This document shows, piece after piece, positions 14,561-23,859 of a DNA stretch of 36,819 nucleotides; position 1 is the first letter of the stretch, and the number at the start of each line of letters is the position of its first letter. Made by a program: the position numbers and the translations under genes. The notes beneath the pieces are model-generated. The model ran no database searches. It was not told the origin of the DNA and saw only the letters and a list, made by a program, of their open reading frames with translations. Source of the stretch: Candidatus Babelota bacterium (GTDB taxonomy: Bacteria; Babelota; Babeliae; Babelales; Vermiphilaceae); contig JAJCZD010000001.1 of NCBI GenBank assembly GCA_029262615.1, positions 1 through 36,819 of the forward strand, read 5' to 3'.

Positions 14561-16426
14561 TTATTCTTCTAACGGAACCTCACCTTTTATTAACTTACGG
14601 TAATATTCAGACTTTGTAAGTAGTTCTTCTTTCGAATAAAATACCATTTCTTTTTGGAGTGGTAATAATGAACAATCCAAAATACCTACCGCTTGTTGCA
14701 ACGTTTGCATACGATGGGCAATAACTAGGGTTAGTGCATGCTGTGCTAACTGTTCTATCATCAAAGTAATTGATTGTTCGGATATTTGGTCCAAGCTACT
14801 AGTTGGTTCATCAATAATAATAAGCATTGGCCTATAATGATATGCACGCAAATATAAAGAAGCAAAATTTAATCGTTGGCGTTGCCCTACAGATAAGCTC
14901 ATGCCACCTTGGCCAATTTGTGTATGTAACCCTTCTTTTTGTTCAAAGATTGACCACAAACCAACTTGTATTAACAAGGTTATTAATGATTCCTCTTGCA
15001 TAGCTGGCTCACCTCTTGGAATGCCCAAAAGTAAATTATCTTTTACATTACCGCTCAAACTTGTTGCAACCTGACCTTGGTATGCAATTAAATTACGACG
15101 CATATAATCATCAACGTGATAAATCGGAATATTATTTATTCTCACGCTACCTGGATCTGGTTTTAGCTGCCCGCCAAGAATCGAAGCTAGCGTTGTTTTA
15201 CCAATACCAGAGGGACCAATAATACCATAGAGTTTATTTTTTTGTGTTCTATCAATAGAAAGATACAAATTATGGCCATCAAAAATACGGGCTTGTTGTG
15301 GGTAAGCAAAATGTAAATTTTGCGCATCTAGGGTGATTGAATCTACTTTTACCACCTCTTTAAAATCTTTTGTTTTTGAAAGATCATTAGGTAATACTGG
15401 GAATGATTGTTCCCCAAAAGATTGTATGTACTCAAATAAATCATTAACCCGAACCATTGATTGATTCAGTTTTTGCACGGTACGACCAGCACGAACAATT
15501 CTACGAGTCCCATTATAATAGGTACTTAAAAAACCAATCGCCATGGCAACAGAAAGGCTATCTGCTTGTTGTAAATAAAAGAGATACCACGCGATAACAA
15601 AAACAGTACAAAAATAAATAAATCGAGAAACAAAATGAATGGTCCAAAACGAAAAACCATAGGTGCTCAAAGTCTCAAGAGCTGTATGATTGGAACTTTG
15701 TAACTTAGTTACCCAGTCTGGCGTGGCAAAAGATGAGCGTATTAAACCAAACTGTGAGATACTCTCAACACTTTCATTTTTTACTGTATCGTCAATGATT
15801 ATTATTTTTTTTTCAAAAACCAAGCCATTAAAAAGCACGAGTATAATATTGAAAATCGTTACTATTGCAAGGCAGGCGGTAGCTAATAATCCAATTTTGA
15901 TTCGTATAGCAAAAAATGAAATAATAACTGCAGTTACTCTAAAAAAAATAGGCAATAAATCGGTAATGACTAAATCCATTATTTGTTCAATTGCTTGAGT
16001 ACTGCGTTCAATTTTGGCAAAAATTTCTCCCGAGGAGCGCATACCATGATAGACTGGGTCAATTAATAAAAAATGACGATAAGCGCTAAATTGAATGCTC
16101 GCAAGAGCTTGGCCTAATGAAACCGCATAAGAATAATGAATAAAAAACTTAAGAGCTTCTAGTGTGACCAAACCAAATAATAAATAGATAAAGTAAATAA
16201 ACAGTCCAGATTCAAAGCTATAACTTATAAATAAAGGAACTATTGCACTTAAACTAAACGTAAGCCCAATAACAAAGATAACAAAAGCCCAGCGCCATTT
16301 CTGGACTAAGAAAATATGCCACCATGATTTATAAAAGTTTATTTTTATTAGTGGAAATCGCTTTTTTATGCCCAAAATATTTATGCAAAAATCATAATAC
16401 CTTTGGGCAATGTCTGTTAAGGCCAT
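14561..16426 (-). CDS. ABC transporter, fused permease and ATPase (MsbA/MDR-like exporter)
   Basis: A 621-residue half-transporter with an N-terminal six-helix exporter domain (about 35-340) and a C-terminal ATPase. The ATPase has Walker A GPSGIGKTT, a Q-loop, signature LSVGQRQRL, Walker B MLIIIDEPTSSLD and H-loop LVIAHRM. It probably works as a homodimer exporting a lipid, peptide or drug; the substrate cannot be told. The signature begins LSVGQ rather than LSGGQ, a tolerated variant. I chose the ATG at 16426 because AAAAAAGGA lies 6 bases upstream; in-frame ATGs at 16459 and 16444 lack a ribosome site and would add 11 or 6 residues. It lies in the long minus-strand block between lepB and the rhodaneses. 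Confidence 0.9.
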   Translation of the reverse strand: MALTDIAQRYYDFCINILGIKKRFPLIKINFYKSWWHIFLVQKWRWAFVIFVIGLTFSLSAIVPLFISYSFESGLFIYFIYLLFGLVTLEALKFFIHYSYAVSLGQALASIQFSAYRHFLLIDPVYHGMRSSGEIFAKIERSTQAIEQIMDLVITDLLPIFFRVTAVIISFFAIRIKIGLLATACLAIVTIFNIILVLFNGLVFEKKIIIIDDTVKNESVESISQFGLIRSSFATPDWVTKLQSSNHTALETLSTYGFSFWTIHFVSRFIYFCTVFVIAWYLFYLQQADSLSVAMAIGFLSTYYNGTRRIVRAGRTVQKLNQSMVRVNDLFEYIQSFGEQSFPVLPNDLSKTKDFKEVVKVDSITLDAQNLHFAYPQQARIFDGHNLYLSIDRTQKNKLYGIIGPSGIGKTTLASILGGQLKPDPGSVRINNIPIYHVDDYMRRNLIAYQGQVATSLSGNVKDNLLLGIPRGEPAMQEESLITLLIQVGLWSIFEQKEGLHTQIGQGGMSLSVGQRQRLNFASLYLRAYHYRPMLIIIDEPTSSLDQISEQSITLMIEQLAQHALTLVIAHRMQTLQQAVGILDCSLLPLQKEMVFYSKEELLTKSEYYRKLIKGEVPLEE

Positions 16427-16493
16427 ACCAATTCCTTTTTTCATAGAAGCATTTTTCATAGTCTACTGTTGGCCAATAAAAAAAATAAAACAA

Positions 16494-17498
16494 TTAACGA
16501 ATAATTCTTAAAGACCTGCTCCAACGCACTCGTTTCCAAAAATCAATTGGATGAGCAAGCAAGTCTGCAATCCACCAGGTAGAAAAGTCGAAAATTGGAT
16601 TTATGAATGACCAATTCAAAATCTTCCATCCATTTTTTTGATCGATAGACATGATCAATAGAACAATTTTACCATGGATTAAATCACCATTAATTGGCCC
16701 AAAAAAACGTGAGTCTTGAGAACCTCGGCGATTATCTCCCATCAACCAATATTGATTTGGCCCGAGCTCAACATAAAACTCATCTGAGCAACTCCAATGG
16801 CTCTTTCCATATCGACCAGCTCGTGGACAATTAACTTGTTTATCAATCGGTTCAAATGGCTTTTTAAATTCTGGATCACCCGTTAAAGGATTTTTTACAA
16901 CTAAGTTTGGATCAATACGGTAAAATGGTTGATCTCTGTATGAAAATGCAGGATCATATGACCGCCAATTGATAAAGTAACTTGGATATGCATTCATCGT
17001 TTCCACAGAAATTCTTCCTTGCAATAATAATTTCCGGGCTTCTTTTTTGAGCGCTGCAGGATCTTTTTTGTATTCAGCAATTAATGGATATTTATTTACA
17101 TAAGTCTCATCAAGCTTCTGGCCATTACGATAAACTACTGGCTTACCATCTTCAACCTTGCCTTCTATGATATCACCTGGCAAACCAATTACCCTCTTGG
17201 TCCAATTAGATGGTCCCCACACATACTTCTGCCATAATCGTTGTAAACTATTATCTGAATAATTAAATAATGGATCGTTAAGTGAAATAACATCGCCATG
17301 CTTTATTTTCATAAAAATGGGAGTAAATTTATCTGCAAAAAACCGTTCGCCAACAAGCATCGTTGTTTCCATTGAACCAGTTGGCACCTGGTATAATCCA
17401 AAGCCCCATGTTCGCACTATAAAAACAATCGATAAAATAACAACGATTTCTTTTAAATGAGTGCCGAGAGATTTTTTCTTTTTTTCTTTTTTTGCCAT
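16494..17498 (-). CDS. lepB: Signal peptidase I
   Basis: A 334-residue type I signal peptidase that removes signal peptides from exported preproteins at the outer face of the inner membrane. A basic N-terminus (KKEKKKK) precedes one membrane anchor (about 17-33), then box B VPTGSMETTM with catalytic Ser42, box D TKRVIGLPGD with the general-base Lys101, and box E GDNRRGSQDSRFFGPI. Between boxes D and E there is a long insertion (about 120-230) rich in Tyr, Pro and Lys, ending in a CPRAG..GKSHWSC segment; E. coli LepB also has large insertions but this content is different. It is 34 bp upstream of the ABC gene and about 56 bp downstream of the M23 gene. Confidence 0.95.
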   Translation of the reverse strand: MAKKEKKKKSLGTHLKEIVVILSIVFIVRTWGFGLYQVPTGSMETTMLVGERFFADKFTPIFMKIKHGDVISLNDPLFNYSDNSLQRLWQKYVWGPSNWTKRVIGLPGDIIEGKVEDGKPVVYRNGQKLDETYVNKYPLIAEYKKDPAALKKEARKLLLQGRISVETMNAYPSYFINWRSYDPAFSYRDQPFYRIDPNLVVKNPLTGDPEFKKPFEPIDKQVNCPRAGRYGKSHWSCSDEFYVELGPNQYWLMGDNRRGSQDSRFFGPINGDLIHGKIVLLIMSIDQKNGWKILNWSFINPIFDFSTWWIADLLAHPIDFWKRVRWSRSLRIIR

Positions 17499-17554
17499 AA
17501 CAATTTCCTATTAACTACATTAATTTTTTAGTATAAACAAATTGTAAAAATTCG

Positions 17555-18298
17555 CTATGCATGTTTTTTGTGTGGTAAAAAGGCAAGTGGATTGACTTTA
17601 TGACCTTGTTCATACACTTCAAAATGCAAATGAGACCCGTCTTCCGAAGTTTTTCTAATCAGTCCTGTTTCACCAACATGACCAATAATTTCTCTTTGTT
17701 TAATTTCTTGCCCTTTTTGTACCAAAATTTTATCTAAATGTGCATATCTTGTACGCAGCTTGTCAGAATGCTTGAGTAGAATTGTTTTTCCATAACCTGA
17801 GGCCAGGCGTGCTTCTAAAACTGTTCCATCTGCAGCTGCTTTTATTTCCGTTCCCTTTACTGACGCCATATCAATACCATGATGAAATCCCCAGGAACCA
17901 TTCGGTTTTTTTCTTGGGCCAAAATAAGAACTAATCCAAAATTTATTTTTTGTAATAGGCCAAATAAATTCTAGTTCTTGTTTGACCTTTTTAGGTAATT
18001 GCACCTTTACTTTTTGCTGTGCTGCCATTTGGACTTTTTGTATGATCTTTTTTTCATGTTTAAAATCCTCAATCAACTGATCGTACAGAGCAACACAATC
18101 AGTATTGGTTGCAATCTCATGACCATAACGAGCAATTACTTTATCAAGAGTAGCAAATAAAAAAGCATATTGTTCTTGCAGTAATACTATTTTTTGTGAT
18201 TGGGCATAAAAAAAACGCATTTCTGTCCATAATAAACAAAAGCAGGTAATAAAAATGCTACCAAAAAGTACTTTGAATAAAGTGGAAATATTTTTAAT
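17555..18298 (-). CDS. M23-family peptidoglycan endopeptidase, apparent ATT start
   Basis: A membrane-anchored LytM/NlpD-like hydrolase of 247 residues. The M23 domain has HHGIDMA (first His and Asp ligands), a YGKTILLKHSDKLRTRYAHL segment and the HLHFEV motif, so the catalytic residues are intact and peptidoglycan cross-link cleavage is expected. The first ATG is at 18220 but gives no export signal. The same frame runs on upstream for 26 codons without a stop. It encodes KNISTLFK, a hydrophobic span (VLFGSIFITCFCLLW), and joins the ATG-started part. There is no ATG, GTG or TTG there, but an ATT at 18298-18296 has GGAG exactly 7 bases before it and sits 20 bp after the previous gene. I take ATT as the probable start. 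A helical linker (about 30-90) follows the anchor. Confidence 0.82.
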   Translation of the reverse strand: MKNISTLFKVLFGSIFITCFCLLWTEMRFFYAQSQKIVLLQEQYAFLFATLDKVIARYGHEIATNTDCVALYDQLIEDFKHEKKIIQKVQMAAQQKVKVQLPKKVKQELEFIWPITKNKFWISSYFGPRKKPNGSWGFHHGIDMASVKGTEIKAAADGTVLEARLASGYGKTILLKHSDKLRTRYAHLDKILVQKGQEIKQREIIGHVGETGLIRKTSEDGSHLHFEVYEQGHKVNPLAFLPHKKHA

Positions 18299-18305
18299 GA
18301 TAGTA

Positions 18306-18309
18306 CTCC
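18306..18309 (-). promoter_or_regulatory. Ribosome binding site that supports the ATT start of the M23 gene
   Basis: GGAG on the minus strand with a 7-base spacer to ATT (18298-18296). No such site precedes the ATG at 18220, where only GGACAG is seen. Confidence 0.55.
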
Positions 18310-18318
18310 GGACAAGGT

Positions 18319-19026
18319 TTACAATATTGTCATTGTATCAGCAGTTACCCAACCAGACAAGCCAGTTGCTTCGATTTTATACCAATCATCACTTCTTTTT
18401 TTAATCCTCACCTGAGAACCAGGTGTAAGATTTGCAATAGAATGAAATTTCCTACGAGGACCAACAAAAACATCAGTTTGCTTTTTTATGATAGCAGTTA
18501 TACGTGTTGAACTAATAGATTTAACAGATAACAATATACCACTACATAAAAAAATAATACCAAACAAAATATAGAGATGTTTTTTTCGCCAACAAATAAT
18601 AGCAAGAGCAAATAAAAACGCACACAGCAAGCACACTAATTGCAATGGTAATAACGGTAATAACCCAACCAATTCAAACAATGAGTTCCTTATTTTCCCA
18701 TACCAATTTTTTTGTTCATGTATATTTAGTTTTTTTTGTAGACCTATAACTATTTTTTCAACATCTTGCAAGGTTTGCAGCATTGCACCTTTTTTTGCTC
18801 GTTTATAATAGACAAGTGCGTCCAAGTAATTTTCTTTTATAGCTTGTATGTTAGCCATATTAAACCAAACAGCAGGACCTTTATTTGTAATTTGCTCATA
18901 TAAGGTAAGGGCTTGATCAAAATCACTCTTCAAATAGGCATTGTTTGCTTGCAAAAATAATTCTTGGTTTTTGCTTGCTTGCAAACCAAAGCACAAAAAG
19001 ATAAACAATAATGACAATCTTTTCAT
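18319..19026 (-). CDS. batE: BatE-like TPR and SH3-domain membrane protein
   Basis: A 235-residue protein with a signal peptide (1-17), two TPR-like repeats (about 22-80), two membrane helices (about 125-146 and 150-168) and a C-terminal bacterial SH3 domain (about 178-235, with VFVGPRRKFHSIANLTPGSQVRI and WVTADTMTIL segments). This order matches BatE of the Bat (Bacteroides aerotolerance) system. The gene overlaps the batD stop by ATGA (19023-19026). The Bat proteins are thought to form an envelope complex; their molecular job is not settled. Confidence 0.8.
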   Translation of the reverse strand: MKRLSLLFIFLCFGLQASKNQELFLQANNAYLKSDFDQALTLYEQITNKGPAVWFNMANIQAIKENYLDALVYYKRAKKGAMLQTLQDVEKIVIGLQKKLNIHEQKNWYGKIRNSLFELVGLLPLLPLQLVCLLCAFLFALAIICWRKKHLYILFGIIFLCSGILLSVKSISSTRITAIIKKQTDVFVGPRRKFHSIANLTPGSQVRIKKRSDDWYKIEATGLSGWVTADTMTIL

Positions 19027-20756
19027 GAAATATCCTTTTGAGCAAAAAACTCAAGCCATGCTTTTGCTTGTTCAAACAATTGCTTGTTTTTTGTTTTGTC
19101 ATGCTGAGAAAAAGCGGCTGCGGTAATATTTCCAAAAAAGATAGAAAATGACTTAATCTCATCTAGAGAGCAGCCGGCATTGCGCATTATCACTACTATT
19201 TTTTCTTCTGTTATCCTAGAGGGTATCTCTTGAACCCTACGGGCAAGTAGTTGTATAAAAATAGGGTACAATTGTTCTGTTGTTTGCTTAGAATTACTTT
19301 CAGCAAGCATTTCCTTAGCACGCATGAATGCAAATCTCTTCAAAACATACTGATGATATTTCTTAAATGCACCCCTACTTAGTTGGTAGGTTATATAACT
19401 AAGAATGCTTACTAAAGGAATCAACAATAAAATAAAAAATAACCACCACGGCAAACCGCCCTCTTTATTTGCATACCAAAGATCAAAATTATTTAAAGGC
19501 AATAATTTATCTTGAGATCCATCTACTGCTTGTTCTGGCTGAGTTAATAAAGCAGCGCTTACTCCTTTTTTGGTTTCCTGACCATTGGATAATATGGTAA
19601 GCATAATAGGATTTGTTTCTAATGATCTGTAGGAATTATTTTTCGTATCATAAAAGGTAAAGGTTTGCGCTGGAATCTCCCACTCGCCACGCTTGAAACC
19701 TTGCACAATATATTCTGCTTTTAGAGTTGGCAGAGGAGTGCCAGTAGTTTTTTCTGTTTTTGATGGATAAAAGCGAAATGATGGAGGCATTCCTTGCAGA
19801 TCGGGTATACTTACTCCATCAACTGAATCTTTTGCGCTCAATTGCAAGGTTAGTACCATCCCTTCACCTTCTCTTGCGGCAACAGGGTCTAATTTTGCAT
19901 CAAATGAAACAAATTCTCCTATCCCATCAATATGTTTATTTGTTTGCGGTAAAGGATTTACTTTTATTTTTAATGCGTTTGAATACACACGTTTGCGCAT
20001 ACCAACAGAATTAAAGAAAGATGCGAGGATAATATTATGGTTGGAGGTAGTTTGTTCAATATAATCTGCACCAAATGCTGGAATTACAAATGTGCCAACC
20101 TTATTAGCTGTTGCAAACCAGTTCCACTGGGTTACATTGTAAGTCAACCCGTTAATCTTCTCTTTTGAATGTTTTGGTTCCTGCTGTGTAAAAAAAGTAA
20201 ATGCTTTCAAATCTTCTTTTGGTTCACTAATACTTTCCAGATTAATATTGCCATTACGGAAATAAAAACGCAGAGTAAATTTTATTTTTTGGCCAAGAAC
20301 CACCGTATCGTTATCTATAGATATACGTAGGAATACTCGTTCATCTTTTTGCTCACTTTTTGATTTTGCTTTTTTTTGTTCTTCCACAACTCGTATACGT
20401 ATTGGATCTGATTTTAACGTTTTATTATTACCAGTAATAACAAAGGCGGGACCAAGGGTATAGGTACCAACCTGGTCAATTCGTACAATAAAAGTATATT
20501 TTACCGTACACACATTGTTCATTCGCTTTTCTTCATATCCAAGTGCTTTATAAAAAAACTCATGCAAACCTTCAATGCGTGGCTGACTAATGCCTTGTAC
20601 GTTTTTAATAACCACTTCCAACACAAATGGCTTACCAAGCTCTGCCTGTTTAATTGGTGTACCATCACTGGTTTTTGTTCTTAACTCAATATGTTGAGCA
20701 TAGCCAACAGACAAAAAAAACAATAAAAATATGCTACCAATTATTTTGGTCTTCAC
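19023..20756 (-). CDS. batD: BatD-like exported protein
   Basis: A 577-residue protein with a signal peptide (MKTKIIGSIFLLFFLSVGYA) and several beta-sandwich domains. These include the N-terminal BatD pattern (PFVLEVVIKNVQG, then YTFIVRIDQVGTYTLGPA and DPIRIRVVEE). A single membrane helix (about 436-457) and a cytosolic helical tail follow. I chose the GTG at 20756: GGAG lies close before it, it gives a clean signal peptide, and it overlaps batC by only 23 bp, whereas the ATG at 20813 would add a non-signal leader and overlap by 80 bp. BatD is a core member of the Bat cluster, between BatC and BatE here as elsewhere. Confidence 0.85.
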   Translation of the reverse strand: MKTKIIGSIFLLFFLSVGYAQHIELRTKTSDGTPIKQAELGKPFVLEVVIKNVQGISQPRIEGLHEFFYKALGYEEKRMNNVCTVKYTFIVRIDQVGTYTLGPAFVITGNNKTLKSDPIRIRVVEEQKKAKSKSEQKDERVFLRISIDNDTVVLGQKIKFTLRFYFRNGNINLESISEPKEDLKAFTFFTQQEPKHSKEKINGLTYNVTQWNWFATANKVGTFVIPAFGADYIEQTTSNHNIILASFFNSVGMRKRVYSNALKIKVNPLPQTNKHIDGIGEFVSFDAKLDPVAAREGEGMVLTLQLSAKDSVDGVSIPDLQGMPPSFRFYPSKTEKTTGTPLPTLKAEYIVQGFKRGEWEIPAQTFTFYDTKNNSYRSLETNPIMLTILSNGQETKKGVSAALLTQPEQAVDGSQDKLLPLNNFDLWYANKEGGLPWWLFFILLLIPLVSILSYITYQLSRGAFKKYHQYVLKRFAFMRAKEMLAESNSKQTTEQLYPIFIQLLARRVQEIPSRITEEKIVVIMRNAGCSLDEIKSFSIFFGNITAAAFSQHDKTKNKQLFEQAKAWLEFFAQKDIS

Positions 20757-21882
20757 GATCTCCTGACCCTTTTTTAACCTGGTATTGTGTATACGACTTA
20801 TTCCATTGTGCATCAGCTTTTTCGACTGCTTGCAAAATTTGTTGTGCCTTTTTATCTACTGGTGCCTCTTGCCCAATCGGTTGTGGCACTTCATGTTGTA
20901 ATTCTTGTGGTTGTTGTGACATTTCCTGTGGTGACGACTTTCCGTCAGCTTGTTTTTTTTGATCTTCATGCTCCTCGGTCCGATCACCCTGATTCTGCTG
21001 TTCAGAATTTTTACCCCGCTCATCCTGCTTGGCCGAGTCGGATTCTTTTTCATTTTTCCTTTTTTCTTCAGGGGATTTTTGGCCTTCTTTTTGTTGAGCA
21101 CCAATGTCTTTATCTTTATCTAATGCATCTGATTTTTGGCCTTCATCTTTCTGCTCTTGCTCTTTATCTGCTTGTTTATCCTCAGAGGACTGCTGTTTCT
21201 CTTGCTGTTGCCTTTCCGAGTCAGAATCGGAATCTTCAGAAGATTTGTTTTGATTATTTTGTTGATCTTGGTTTTGTGATTTCTGTTTTTGATCTGCATC
21301 TTTTTCTTTATTTTGCTCATCCTGCTGTTGGTCCGATCCAGACTGATCCTCATCGTCTTTTTTATCTTGGTCTTGCTTCTGATTTTGCTGATCTTTTTTT
21401 TGTTGTTCTTGCTTTTTATTTTGTTGTTTATCTTGGCCTTGCGATTTTTCCTGCTCTTTTTGTTCAAGCATTTTTTTAACCAGATCCTGATTATGTTTTG
21501 CTTTTTGGTTATCTGGGTTTATTTTTAATACTGATTCATAATTAGTGACTGCTTCTGGCAACTGATCTAGTTGTACCGCTGCATTACCAGCATTAAAAAA
21601 TGCTTGCTCTTTTAATAGATCTGGTGCCTTGAACTCCTGAGCAGCTTCTTGGAAATAAGCACGCGCTTTATCGAACTCATTTTGTTTGTAAGATGCAACA
21701 CCTATATCATACAGCAATTGTGGATTATCTGGTTGCTCAACGACCAACTTAGTTAATTTCTTATGTGCCCTTTGCCAATCATTTTTTTGTGCAGCGGTAA
21801 CAGCCATATCATAATCAAACAAACCATATAATGACGTACAGCTAATACTTATAACTAAAATCCAATTTTTCATAGTATCCAC
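20734..21882 (-). CDS. batC: BatC-like TPR protein with long Gln/Lys/Glu/Asp-rich tail
   Basis: A 382-residue protein. The N-terminal hydrophobic segment (1-22) may be a signal peptide. Three TPR units follow (about 25-135: MAVTAAQKNDWQRAHKKL, DIGVASYKQNEFDKARAYF and NAGNAAVQLDQLPEAVTNYE). The rest, about 140-340, is almost only Gln, Lys, Asp, Glu, Ser and Asn, and is presumably disordered or coiled, ending in a short folded-looking segment. TPR proteins of this kind sit between BatB and BatD. The low-complexity stretch makes long false reading frames on both strands. It overlaps batB by 13 bp and batD by 23 bp. Confidence 0.83.
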   Translation of the reverse strand: MDTMKNWILVISISCTSLYGLFDYDMAVTAAQKNDWQRAHKKLTKLVVEQPDNPQLLYDIGVASYKQNEFDKARAYFQEAAQEFKAPDLLKEQAFFNAGNAAVQLDQLPEAVTNYESVLKINPDNQKAKHNQDLVKKMLEQKEQEKSQGQDKQQNKKQEQQKKDQQNQKQDQDKKDDEDQSGSDQQQDEQNKEKDADQKQKSQNQDQQNNQNKSSEDSDSDSERQQQEKQQSSEDKQADKEQEQKDEGQKSDALDKDKDIGAQQKEGQKSPEEKRKNEKESDSAKQDERGKNSEQQNQGDRTEEHEDQKKQADGKSSPQEMSQQPQELQHEVPQPIGQEAPVDKKAQQILQAVEKADAQWNKSYTQYQVKKGSGDREDQNNW

Positions 21883-22889
21883 TCAAGCGCAAAACAAATA
21901 AAACTAACCAATAAAAAATAGGGGTATTGATGCTCAAGTGATGTCACTTTTGTTTCTTCCATCTGTCTTTTTTCAAATTGTTGTACCATTTTTATAACCG
22001 TATTTATATCATCAGTATTTGCCGTTGCTTTTACAAAAATACCGCCTGTATCTTCCGCAAGCTGTTTCAAGATATCTTCATTTAACCGAGTAATAACAAT
22101 AGTACCTTTTTTATCAGTTTGATGACCTATTTGTTTTTTATTCTCATCATATAATGGTATAGGTGCTCCTTGAGCAGTACCAACACCAATGGTAAAAATA
22201 TGCATCCCTTGCTGTGCAGCCCTTTTTTTTACCTGATATAAATTACGAGAAAAATCTTCCCCATCAGTAAATAATAACAATAATTTATTCTTCTGATCTG
22301 GTATCTGTGAAAAACCATCTAATGCTTTAATAATTGCCCGGTCAATTGCTGTGCTGCCAGAGGAAATAGTATCAGCATCAATTTGGTCTAAAAACATATA
22401 AAAAGCTGTATGATCCATAGTTAATGGGCATTGAACAAAAGTATCACCAGCAAACAAAATTAAGCCGACTCTTTCTGATTTTAATTCATGCACCAAACTT
22501 TTTATTTTTGCCTTCGCCCATTCCAAGCGGCTAGGCAAGACATCTTGAGCCAACATTGAACGCGAAATATCAAGTGCAATAAAAAGATCACGCCCCTCTT
22601 GTTTTATGGTTTCTTCTTTTTTATTCCATTGTGGTTGAAGCAATGCAAAAAATAAAGAACAAAATCCAATAAAAAAAAGACAATATTGTATTCTTGTACG
22701 TCCTAAAGAAAAACCGGGGAACAATAATTTTCTATATTTTGAAGCAGTTAATAGCTTGAGCGTTATTCTTTTTTTCCTCAGTGCATGCCAGCAAAGTAAA
22801 ACAACCGGCACCAAGAAGAAGGGTAATAAAAAAATAACGTGCCATGAGCCAAAAGTAATGCCAAATAATCCAATCATAAGCCAAACCAA
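21870..22889 (-). CDS. batB: BatB-like von Willebrand factor A membrane protein
   Basis: A 339-residue protein with two N-terminal membrane helices (about 14-36 and 66-84), a VWA domain (about 100-300) and a C-terminal hydrophobic helix (322-339). The MIDAS metal site is complete: DISRS at 107-111, the Thr in GSTAID, and the Asp in LFTDGED. It is typical for BatB, which pairs with BatA. The ends overlap both neighbours (16 bp with batA, 13 bp with batC). Confidence 0.88.
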   Translation of the reverse strand: MVWLMIGLFGITFGSWHVIFLLPFFLVPVVLLCWHALRKKRITLKLLTASKYRKLLFPGFSLGRTRIQYCLFFIGFCSLFFALLQPQWNKKEETIKQEGRDLFIALDISRSMLAQDVLPSRLEWAKAKIKSLVHELKSERVGLILFAGDTFVQCPLTMDHTAFYMFLDQIDADTISSGSTAIDRAIIKALDGFSQIPDQKNKLLLLFTDGEDFSRNLYQVKKRAAQQGMHIFTIGVGTAQGAPIPLYDENKKQIGHQTDKKGTIVITRLNEDILKQLAEDTGGIFVKATANTDDINTVIKMVQQFEKRQMEETKVTSLEHQYPYFLLVSFICFALEWIL

Positions 22890-23854
22890 ACAATAGTTTT
22901 CAATATCAAATTAATCAGCACTAATGTCATAAGAATCCAAACATAGGGAATATATCTGTCTATCCATCTTGTAAATAGGGGAATCTCTTGTTCCGTTTTT
23001 TCTAAACTATCAATTGTATTATAAATTTCACGCATGCTCTTGGCATTTCTTGCCATAAAGAATTTACCACCGGTTCTCTGTGCAATTGCAGTTAACAACT
23101 CTTTATTTACTGCCCCTTGCTGAACCATTCCACGCATTGGATCGATCCAAATACGACCTTTTTCTGAACCAATACCGATAGTATAAATGCGAATCCCCAA
23201 TTGTTTTGCAATATCTACGGCTGCTTGTGGATCAAGATCACCCTGGCTGGGTGCACCATCGGTCAATAAGATCATTACTTTGCTTTTTGCTTTTGATGTT
23301 TTAAGCCGATTTGCTGCTGCTATCATAGCGGTCGATAACAATGTGCCCGCAGGGTCAATAGCGCCAAGCTCAAGCTTTTGGATAATATCTTGCAAAATTG
23401 CTTTATCAACCGTCAGTGGCACACGAGAGATGACCACATTACCAAACATGGTTAAACCAATTGCATCGTCGGTTCTTTTTTTTATAAATTGTATCGCTTC
23501 ATCCTTGGCTATATCAAATCGTGATCGTGAATCGTCTTCAAAATCAGTAAATTGCATACTCCCGGATGCATCCAAGACGAGCATAATATCAATGCCTAAT
23601 ATTTTTGTTTTAGTTGTCGGATCCACCCATTGTGGCTTTGCAATTAACAGGGCCAATGAACATAAAATAAGGGTGTTTAATATGAGTAAAAACCATCTTC
23701 TCCAATTAGATTGGCTCTGGCCAATAGATAGTAACCATGAAACCAAAGAAAATCGATAGCGAATTTGCCGCCGAGCATATAGTTGATAAAAAAGTAGCAA
23801 AGCAATGATAGGCAAAAGAATGTATAAGTACCAAAGTTGTGCAAAACGAAACAC
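22874..23854 (-). CDS. batA: BatA-like von Willebrand factor A membrane protein
   Basis: A 326-residue protein with the BatA layout: two N-terminal membrane helices (about 7-24 and 54-72), a VWA domain with MIDAS DASGS at 95-99, Thr in PAGTLLS and Asp in LLTDGAPS, and a C-terminal membrane helix (about 306-322). It is the first Bat gene here. In most bacteria a MoxR AAA+ ATPase and a DUF58 protein come just before it; here the acyltransferase gene does, 5 bp away. Confidence 0.88.
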   Translation of the reverse strand: MFRFAQLWYLYILLPIIALLLFYQLYARRQIRYRFSLVSWLLSIGQSQSNWRRWFLLILNTLILCSLALLIAKPQWVDPTTKTKILGIDIMLVLDASGSMQFTDFEDDSRSRFDIAKDEAIQFIKKRTDDAIGLTMFGNVVISRVPLTVDKAILQDIIQKLELGAIDPAGTLLSTAMIAAANRLKTSKAKSKVMILLTDGAPSQGDLDPQAAVDIAKQLGIRIYTIGIGSEKGRIWIDPMRGMVQQGAVNKELLTAIAQRTGGKFFMARNAKSMREIYNTIDSLEKTEQEIPLFTRWIDRYIPYVWILMTLVLINLILKTIVWFGL

Positions 23855-23859
23855 TCAAA

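Noticed and set aside
20787-21528. Long frames on both strands opposite or shifted within batC
   Set aside because: They are caused by the Gln/Lys/Glu low-complexity codons of batC and have no start signals of their own.
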